This document shows, in pieces, positions 1 to 5,547 of a DNA stretch of 5,547 nucleotides (positions within the stretch are counted from its first letter, which is position 1; each line of letters starts with the position of its first letter). The notes beneath the pieces were generated by a model that made no database searches, was not told the DNA's origin, and saw only the letters and a program-made list of their open reading frames with translations. Source of the DNA: Acetobacteraceae bacterium (GTDB taxonomy: Bacteria; Pseudomonadota; Alphaproteobacteria; Acetobacterales; Acetobacteraceae); NCBI GenBank assembly GCA_019689515.1, contig JADGHI010000284.1:1-5547 (forward strand), read 5' to 3'. The translations under genes and the position numbers were made by a program.

Positions 1-403
1 GATCCTGGAGCGTTTCTTGGAGGCGGAGCGGGCCCGCCACGGCCTGCCCCCCACCGCCCCGCTGGTCCTGATGGGCTTCAGCCAGGGGGCGATGACGGCG
101 CTGTTCGCCGGACTTCGCCGGCGCCCCGCCCCGGCGGCGATCCTCGCCTATTCCGGGGCGCTGCTCGCGCCGGATTCGCTCGCCGCCGAGCTGGCGGGGC
201 GGCCGCCGGTCCTCCTCGTGCATGGCGAGGCGGATGAAATCGTTCCGGTTTCCGCCAGCCGCGTGGCCGAGCAGGCGCTGCGCGCCGCCGGGGTGCCGGT
301 GGAGGCGCACTACGCGCCCCGCCTCGGCCACGGCATTGACGACGCCGGGCTTTCCCTGGGCGCCCTGTTCCTCCAGCGCGCCCTCGCGATGCCCCCGCCG
401 TGA
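1..403 (+). CDS. Phospholipase/carboxylesterase-type alpha/beta hydrolase, C-terminal part (5' end outside window)
   Basis: This gene enters the window already in frame (first full codon at base 2) and stops at TGA 401-403, leaving 133 visible codons. The family usually has about 200-220 residues, so roughly the first 80 are missing. The nucleophile elbow GFSQG is present, with its Ser codon at 80-82. The acid is probably the Asp at 233-235 in HGEADEIVP, and the His is at 329-331 in LGHGID. Together they give the Ser-Asp-His triad in the spacing typical of the carboxylesterase/lysophospholipase family (the EstB and YpfH type). Members hydrolyse short-chain carboxylic or lysophospholipid esters, usually in the cytosol. 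The true substrate cannot be read from the sequence. No membrane segment is visible. It lies upstream of the HNH gene on the same strand, separated by 151 bases, so co-transcription is possible but not shown. Family call firm, substrate unknown. Confidence 0.88.
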   Translation, partial: ILERFLEAERARHGLPPTAPLVLMGFSQGAMTALFAGLRRRPAPAAILAYSGALLAPDSLAAELAGRPPVLLVHGEADEIVPVSASRVAEQALRAAGVPVEAHYAPRLGHGIDDAGLSLGALFLQRALAMPPP

Positions 404-410
404 CGGCGCG

Positions 411-542
411 ATGAAACGACGGGCCGTCCCTGTTGCGGCGCGGCACCCTCGATGGCATGAATACCTTGAGACGCGGCGGCGCCACAGCATCTGGGGCCTG
501 CGCGCCGTGCGGGAGCCCCAGGGCTGGTTGGCTCGTCGCTGA
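411..542 (+). CDS. Doubtful 43-residue Arg-rich small ORF upstream of the HNH gene
   Basis: An ATG seven bases after the hydrolase stop opens a frame of 43 codons ending in TGA at 540-542. The product would be strongly basic (MKRRAVPVAARH at its start, many Arg, three separate Trp) with no domain I recognise. Against it, no Shine-Dalgarno sequence precedes the ATG, and about 11 of 42 codons after the start end in A or T, more than in the flanking genes. For it, the stop codon touches the Shine-Dalgarno sequence of the HNH gene at 541-548, so ribosomes finishing this frame would arrive where the next ones load and would open the 534-553 hairpin. It could be a coupling leader peptide, a decayed gene, or chance. 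I do not claim it is expressed. Confidence 0.2.
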   Translation: MKRRAVPVAARHPRWHEYLETRRRHSIWGLRAVREPQGWLARR

Positions 543-553
543 GAGGAGCGACG
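534..553 (+). promoter_or_regulatory. Hairpin carrying the ribosome binding site of the HNH gene
   Basis: A perfect 7-bp inverted repeat, CGTCGCT (534-540) and AGCGACG (547-553), encloses the loop GAGAGG (541-546). The purine-rich stretch GAGAGGAG (541-548) is the only good Shine-Dalgarno match before the TTG start at 555-557, six bases further on. Most of the ribosome binding site would thus sit in the loop, with its last two bases in the stem and the start codon one base beyond the stem. Such a fold could present or restrict the site. A terminator is unlikely because only TTT follows. The repeat is certain from the sequence; the regulatory role is inference. Confidence 0.45.
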
Positions 554-1096
554 TTTGCCGGACGGCAGTATTCCCGCCGGAGAGAAGCACTTCCCCGCGC
601 TCGTGCTGAACGCGGATTTCCGGCCACTCTCCTATTTCCCGCTGTCGGTCTGGTGCTGGCAGGACGCGGTGAAGGCGGTCTTCCTCGACCGCGTCGCGGT
701 GCTCAGCGAATACGACTACGAAGTCCACTCCCCCAGCCAGACGATTCGCCTGCCCAGCGTGATCGCGCTGAAGGAATACATCCCGGCGGCGCGGCGCCCG
801 GCCTTCACGCGATTCAACGTGTTCCTGCGCGACCGCTTCGAGTGCCAGTACTGCGCCGAGCCGCACGCCACGCAGGACCTGACCTTCGACCACCTGATCC
901 CGCGCAGCCGCGGCGGGCGGACGACCTGGGACAACGTCGTCACCGCCTGCGGGCCGTGCAACCTGCGCAAAGGCAACCGCCTGCCGCAGGAGTGCAAGAT
1001 GTTCCCGCGCCGCCCGCCGCGCCAGCCCACCACCTGGGAGCTGCAGGAGAACGGCCGCAGCTTCCCGCCGAACTACCTGCACGAGAGCTGGCGCGA

Positions 1097-2451
<1,355 letters not shown>

Positions 2452-2455
<4 letters not shown>

Positions 2456-3402
2456 TCGGCGGGCTGCGCCGGCCTGGCGGCGTCCCCGCCCGCCTCGGGC
2501 GCGGGCAGGGCGACGAGCGGCGCGGCCGCCGCCTCCTCACCCGCCGGGGCGCGCTCCGGCTCGCGCAGCAGGCCGATCAGCCGCGCCAGCGTGGCGCGCA
2601 TCTCGGACCGCTTCACCACCATGTCGAGGATGCCGTGCTGAAGCAGGTACTCGGCGCGCTGGAAGCCTTCCGGCAGCTTCTCGCGCACGGTCTGCTCGAT
2701 GACCCGCGCACCAGCGAAGCCGATCAGCGCGCCGGGCTCGGCGATGTGGATGTCGCCCAGCATCGCGAAGCTCGCGGTGACGCCGCCCGTGGTGGGGTCG
2801 CACAACACCACGATGTAGGGCAGCCCCGCCTCCTTCACCATGCGCGTCGCGATCACGGTGCGCGGCATCTGCATCAGCGAGATCGCGCCCTCCTGCATCC
2901 GCGCCCCGCCGGAGGCGGTGAAGACGATCAGGGGCGCGTCCTGCAGCACGGCGAGCTTCGCAGCGGTGACCATCGCCTCGCCCACGCCGGCGCCCATCGA
3001 GCCGCCCATGAAGGCGAATTCGAAGGCGGCGACGACGGCGCGCCGGCCCTCGATGGTGCCGTGCGCCACCAGCACGGCGTCGTCCATCTGCAGACGGGAC
3101 TGCGACTCCTTCAGCCGGTCGATGTAGCGGCGCTGGTCGCGGAAGCGCAGCGGGTCCTGCGGCATCCTGGGCAGCTCGATGCGCTGGAAGCCCTCATCGA
3201 GCGTGTACTTCAGCCGCTGCATCGCGCCGATGCGCATGTGGTGGCCGCAATGCGGGCACACGTGCAATGCGCGCTCCAGGTCGCGGTGGAAGATCATCTG
3301 CTCGCAGGCCGGGCACTTGTGCCAGAGGTTGTCCGGCACCTCCTTCTTGGCGCCGAACAGCGTCTGGATGCGGGGCAGCGCCCAGTCGCTGATCCAGTTC
3401 AT
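2452..3402 (-). CDS. accD: Acetyl-CoA carboxylase carboxyltransferase subunit beta
   Basis: AccD pairs with AccA (not in the window) to move the carboxyl group from biotin-carrier AccB to acetyl-CoA, forming malonyl-CoA for fatty acid synthesis. The 316-residue protein begins with the four-Cys zinc ribbon (C30, C33, C49, C52), which is diagnostic for bacterial AccD. The crotonase-like carboxyltransferase core follows, with FEFAFMGGSMGAGVGE (127-142), TASGGARMQEG (162-172), DPTTGGVTASFAMLGD (202-217) and GFAGARVIEQT (228-238). From about residue 271 the tail is low-complexity, rich in Ala, Pro and Glu, and probably disordered. The ATG start (3402-3400) overlaps the trpA stop as ATGA; GGCGGG lies just before it and AAGGGA about 12 bases upstream. 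The downstream folC overlaps its stop by four bases. The trpA-accD-folC order is familiar from alphaproteobacteria. Very secure identification. Confidence 0.97.
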
Positions 3403-4238
3403 CCCGCCACGGGTCCCTTCCGCACGGCGCGGATCGCCTCCGCCAGCCCGCGCACCTGGTCGAGCACCCGGCGCACCGTGTCCGGCCGCGCGCGCCCCGC
3501 CTCGTCCAGGCTCGCCGCGATCGTGTCCACCAGCGCCGAGCCCACCACCGCGCCGTCGCCGATGCGCACCGCCTCCGCCGCCTGCTCCGGCGTGCGGATG
3601 CCGAAGCCGATGGCGACCGGCAGGTCGGTGTGGCGCCGCAGGCGGGCGACCGCCTCGCGCAGGCTCTCGACGGTCGCGCTGTGCGTGCCGGTCACGCCGG
3701 TGATCGAGACGTAGTAGACGAAGCCCGAGCTGCCGGCGAGGACGCGCGGCAGCCGCGCCTCGTCCGTCGTCGGCGCGACAAGACGAATCAGGTCGAGTCC
3801 GTTCGCCCTGGTCTGCGGCTCGATCTCGTCCGCCTCCTCCGGCGGCACGTCCACGATGATCAGCCCGTCCACGCCGGACGCCGCCGCGTCGGTGCAGAAG
3901 CGGTCCACGCCGTAGGCGAGGATCGGGTTGTAGTAGCCCATCAGCACCACCGGCGTCGCATCGTCCCCGCGGCGGAAGTCGCGCACCAGGGCGAGCACGC
4001 CGGCGAGCGTCGCACCGGCCTTCAGCGCGCGCAGGCCGCTGCGCTGAACCGCCGGGCCATCCGCCATCGGATCGGTGAAGGGCACGCCGATCTCGATCAG
4101 GTCCGCCCCCGCGCCGGGCAGGCCGCGCAGGATCGCGAGCGAGGTGGCGGCATCCGGGTCGTAGCCCTCGACGAAGGTGACCAGCGCCCCGCGGCCCTCG
4201 CGCCGCAGCGCGGCGAAGCGCTCCGCGATGCGGCTCAC
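3399..4238 (-). CDS. trpA: Tryptophan synthase alpha subunit
   Basis: TrpA splits indole-3-glycerol phosphate into glyceraldehyde 3-phosphate and indole, which is channelled to TrpB in the cytosolic alpha2-beta2 complex. The 279-residue TIM barrel is of normal length (E. coli 268). Both catalytic acids are present at the E. coli positions: E49 in LIEIGVPF and D60 in DPMADGP. Y175, T183 of the mobile loop (TGVTGTHSA) and the phosphate-binding GFG (211-213) and VVGSALV (231-237) are also visible. Near the N-terminus the segment reads FVEGYDPD (22-29), where many family members have a form such as FVTAGDPD. The Asp-Pro pair at 27-28 is kept. The GTG start (4238-4236) overlaps the trpB stop as GTGA, with a modest GGGGT about eight bases upstream. 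It is followed by accD through another 4-base overlap. Very secure identification. Confidence 0.97.
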   Translation of the reverse strand: MSRIAERFAALRREGRGALVTFVEGYDPDAATSLAILRGLPGAGADLIEIGVPFTDPMADGPAVQRSGLRALKAGATLAGVLALVRDFRRGDDATPVVLMGYYNPILAYGVDRFCTDAAASGVDGLIIVDVPPEEADEIEPQTRANGLDLIRLVAPTTDEARLPRVLAGSSGFVYYVSITGVTGTHSATVESLREAVARLRRHTDLPVAIGFGIRTPEQAAEAVRIGDGAVVGSALVDTIAASLDEAGRARPDTVRRVLDQVRGLAEAIRAVRKGPVAG

Positions 4239-5455
4239 AGCGCGACCCCGAGATGCTTCGCCACGGTGAAGATGTCCTTGTCGCCGCGGCCCGAGAGGTT
4301 GAGCACGATGATCCGATCCTTCGGCATGGTCGGCGCGAGCTTGATCACCTGCGCCAGCCCGTGCGCCGATTCCAGCGCGGGGATGATGCCCTCCAGCCGC
4401 GAGCAGAGCTGGAAGGCCTCCAGCGCCTCGTCATCCGTCGCCGTCACGTACTGCACGCGGCCGATCTCGTGCAGCCAGGAATGCTCCGGGCCGATGCCGG
4501 GGTAGTCGAGGCCAGCGCTGATCGAGTGCGCCTCCCGGATCTGGCCGTGCGCGTCCTGCAGCAGGTAGGTGCGGTTGCCGTGCAGCACCCCGGGCCGGCC
4601 GCGGTTCAGCGAGGCGGCGTGCTCCTCCGTGTCGAGGCCGCGACCCGCCGCCTCCACGCCGTACATCGCGACGCCGGGATCGTCGAGGAAGGGATGGAAC
4701 AGCCCCATCGCGCTCGACCCGCCGCCGACGGCGCAGACCAGCGCGTCCGGCAGCCGGCCCTCCGCGGCGAGGATCTGCTCGCGCGTCTCCTCGCCGATCA
4801 CGCACTGGAAGTCGCGCACCATGGCGGGGTAGGGGTGCGGCCCGGCGACGGTGCCGATGCAGTAGTAGGTGTCGCGGACGTTCGCGACCCAGTCGCGCAG
4901 CGCCTCGTTCATCGCGTCCTTGAGCGTGCCGGCGCCGGCGGTGACGGGCCGGACCTCGGCGCCGAGCAGCTTCATGCGGAAGACGTTGGGCTGCTGCCGC
5001 TCCACATCGGTCGCGCCCATGAACACGACGCATTGCAGCCCGAACAGGGCGCAGGCAGTGGCCGTGGCGACGCCGTGCTGCCCCGCGCCGGTCTCGGCGA
5101 TGATGCGCTTCCGCCCCATCCGCCGGGCGAGGAGGATCTGCGCCAGCACCGCATTGATCTTGTGCGCGCCGGTGTGGTTGAGCTCCTCGCGCTTGAAATA
5201 GACCTTGGCGCCGCCGAGGTGCTCGGTGAGGCGCCGCGCGAACCAGAGCGGCGAGGGGCGGCCGACATAGTCCTTCAGCAGCGCCCGCCATTCGGCGAGG
5301 AATTCCGGGTCGCGCCGTGCCGCCTCGTAGGCCCGTTCGACCTCCAGGATCAGCGGCATCAGGGTTTCGGCCACGAACCGTCCGCCGAAGGTGCCGAAGC
5401 GGCCGCGGGCGTCCGGTCCCTGGCGGAAGGAATTGGGCGAGATGGGCTTGTTCAC
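4235..5455 (-). CDS. trpB: Tryptophan synthase beta subunit
   Basis: TrpB condenses indole from TrpA with L-serine to make L-tryptophan, using pyridoxal phosphate. The 406-residue protein is full length and of the TrpB1 type that partners TrpA. The PLP lysine is K99 in NHTGAHKIN. Also present are catalytic E121 in ETGAGQHG (E109 in E. coli), GPHPYP (205-210), D317 in GLDYPG, and S388 in LNLSGRGDKD, which contacts the PLP ring. The phosphate-binding loop reads GGGSSAMG (244-251), with Ser248 where GGGSNA is usual. The GTG start at 5455-5453 is the only ATG, GTG or TTG between an in-frame TAA (complement of 5489-5491) and the conserved GRFGTFGGRFV (18-28), so it is well fixed although its Shine-Dalgarno is weak (CGGGGA, about 11 bases upstream). 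It heads the visible four-gene operon; trpF often lies upstream in relatives. Confidence 0.97.
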   Translation of the reverse strand: MNKPISPNSFRQGPDARGRFGTFGGRFVAETLMPLILEVERAYEAARRDPEFLAEWRALLKDYVGRPSPLWFARRLTEHLGGAKVYFKREELNHTGAHKINAVLAQILLARRMGRKRIIAETGAGQHGVATATACALFGLQCVVFMGATDVERQQPNVFRMKLLGAEVRPVTAGAGTLKDAMNEALRDWVANVRDTYYCIGTVAGPHPYPAMVRDFQCVIGEETREQILAAEGRLPDALVCAVGGGSSAMGLFHPFLDDPGVAMYGVEAAGRGLDTEEHAASLNRGRPGVLHGNRTYLLQDAHGQIREAHSISAGLDYPGIGPEHSWLHEIGRVQYVTATDDEALEAFQLCSRLEGIIPALESAHGLAQVIKLAPTMPKDRIIVLNLSGRGDKDIFTVAKHLGVAL

Positions 5456-5547
5456 GGCGGCGGCGATCCCCGGGCTCGACCGGATCTCTTAGCGCCGGGG
5501 GGGCGGGGGTGGAAGCGGCCTTTCCCGGCCTTCGCCCGCCCCCGCCG
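5456..5547 (-). other. Segment upstream of trpB, C-rich on the operon sense strand; leader or end of an upstream gene
   Basis: These 92 bases hold no gene I can name. On the minus strand one frame ends at TAA (complement of 5489-5491) after 18 visible codons ending in PPPPPRR. A second frame stays open from the window edge and ends at TGA overlapping the trpB start, with an Arg- and Pro-rich product. A third runs on into trpB out of frame. None resembles the end of TrpF, the neighbour expected in related genomes. The plus strand carries GGGGGGGCGGGGGTGG (5497-5512), so the trp transcript, if it starts further upstream, would be very C-rich here. No promoter hexamers, attenuator or T-run are visible. 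A short repeat GGCC-N6-GGCC lies at 5517-5530. It is most likely an intergenic leader. Confidence 0.3.

Larger units (their letters stand above)
404..554 (+). other. Intergenic segment with short inverted repeats between the hydrolase and the HNH gene
   Basis: This gap is less strongly GC-biased than its surroundings and holds three perfect short inverted repeats. The first is GACGGC 402-407 with GCCGTC 423-428, which overlaps the hydrolase stop codon. The second is CTGGGGC 491-497 with GCCCCAG 515-521. The third is CGTCGCT 534-540 with AGCGACG 547-553, listed separately. None is followed by a T-run, so none looks like an intrinsic terminator. A weak promoter-like pair can be drawn (TTGCGG 433-438 and TGAATA 458-463), but the 19-base spacing and poor match make it unconvincing. 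The segment could be an mRNA leader of the HNH gene, a bicistronic spacer, or simply GC-rich sequence in which short repeats are expected by chance. Confidence 0.5.

Noticed and set aside
411..542. The small ORF with three Trp codons as a trp attenuation leader peptide
   Set aside because: It is on the strand opposite to the trp operon, far from trpB, and its Trp codons are not adjacent.
534..557. The 534-553 hairpin as an intrinsic terminator of the hydrolase gene
   Set aside because: Only three T bases follow the stem and they belong to the HNH start region. The position over the Shine-Dalgarno fits a leader element better.
78..1082. A 334-codon open frame on the minus strand over the hydrolase and HNH genes
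   Set aside because: Both plus-strand genes have full family motifs, while this frame gives low-complexity Arg/Ala/Pro sequence.
2635..3714. A 359-codon open frame on the plus strand over accD and trpA
   Set aside because: It is antisense to two certain genes, compositionally biased and without recognisable motifs, so it is a shadow.
4431..5291. A 286-codon frame on the minus strand inside trpB in another frame
   Set aside because: It lies entirely within trpB, whose motifs are continuous in the other frame. Its product is mostly Arg, Ala and Gly repeats.
5452..5547. An upstream gene (trpF) overlapping trpB by GTGA
   Set aside because: One minus-strand frame does end at a TGA overlapping the GTG start, but that stop arises whenever the second codon begins with A. 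The visible Arg/Pro-rich tail does not look like TrpF.

Overview
This is a very GC-rich window (about 70% by eye) made almost entirely of chromosomal housekeeping genes. The gene order trpB-trpA-accD-folC, the protein sequences and the strong preference for G or C at third codon positions point to an alphaproteobacterium. An Acetobacteraceae-like (Roseomonas-type) member of the Rhodospirillales is the best guess, but it is an inference from remembered family flavour and was not tested by any search.

Left part, plus strand: the C-terminal 133 codons of a phospholipase/carboxylesterase-type alpha/beta hydrolase (1-403) are followed by a 151-base gap. The gap holds several short inverted repeats and a doubtful 43-codon Arg-rich reading frame. 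Then comes a 191-residue HNH endonuclease-family protein (555-1130) that starts at TTG. Its Shine-Dalgarno sequence lies in the loop of a perfect 7-bp hairpin that ends one base before the start codon.

Right part, minus strand, read from right to left: trpB (5455-4235), trpA (4238-3399), accD (3402-2452) and folC (2455-1097). Each of the three junctions is a 4-base start/stop overlap (GTGA, ATGA, GTGA), so the four genes form one tightly packed, probably translationally coupled operon. TrpB and TrpA are the two subunits of tryptophan synthase. AccD is the beta subunit of the acetyl-CoA carboxyltransferase, which feeds fatty acid synthesis. FolC adds glutamate to folates. The operon therefore joins three biosynthetic pathways, an arrangement known from alphaproteobacteria. 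folC runs 34 bases into the 3' end of the convergent HNH gene, with no visible intrinsic terminator between them.

The last 92 bases (5456-5547) upstream of trpB are C-rich on the operon's sense strand. They may be a leader or the end of an upstream gene, which cannot be decided here. I see no mobile element, CRISPR array, tRNA, rRNA or clear new defence or biosynthetic system. The points most worth a second look are the hairpin-embedded start of the HNH gene with its possible coupling frame, the convergent gene overlap, and two residue changes at conserved sites in TrpB and TrpA.
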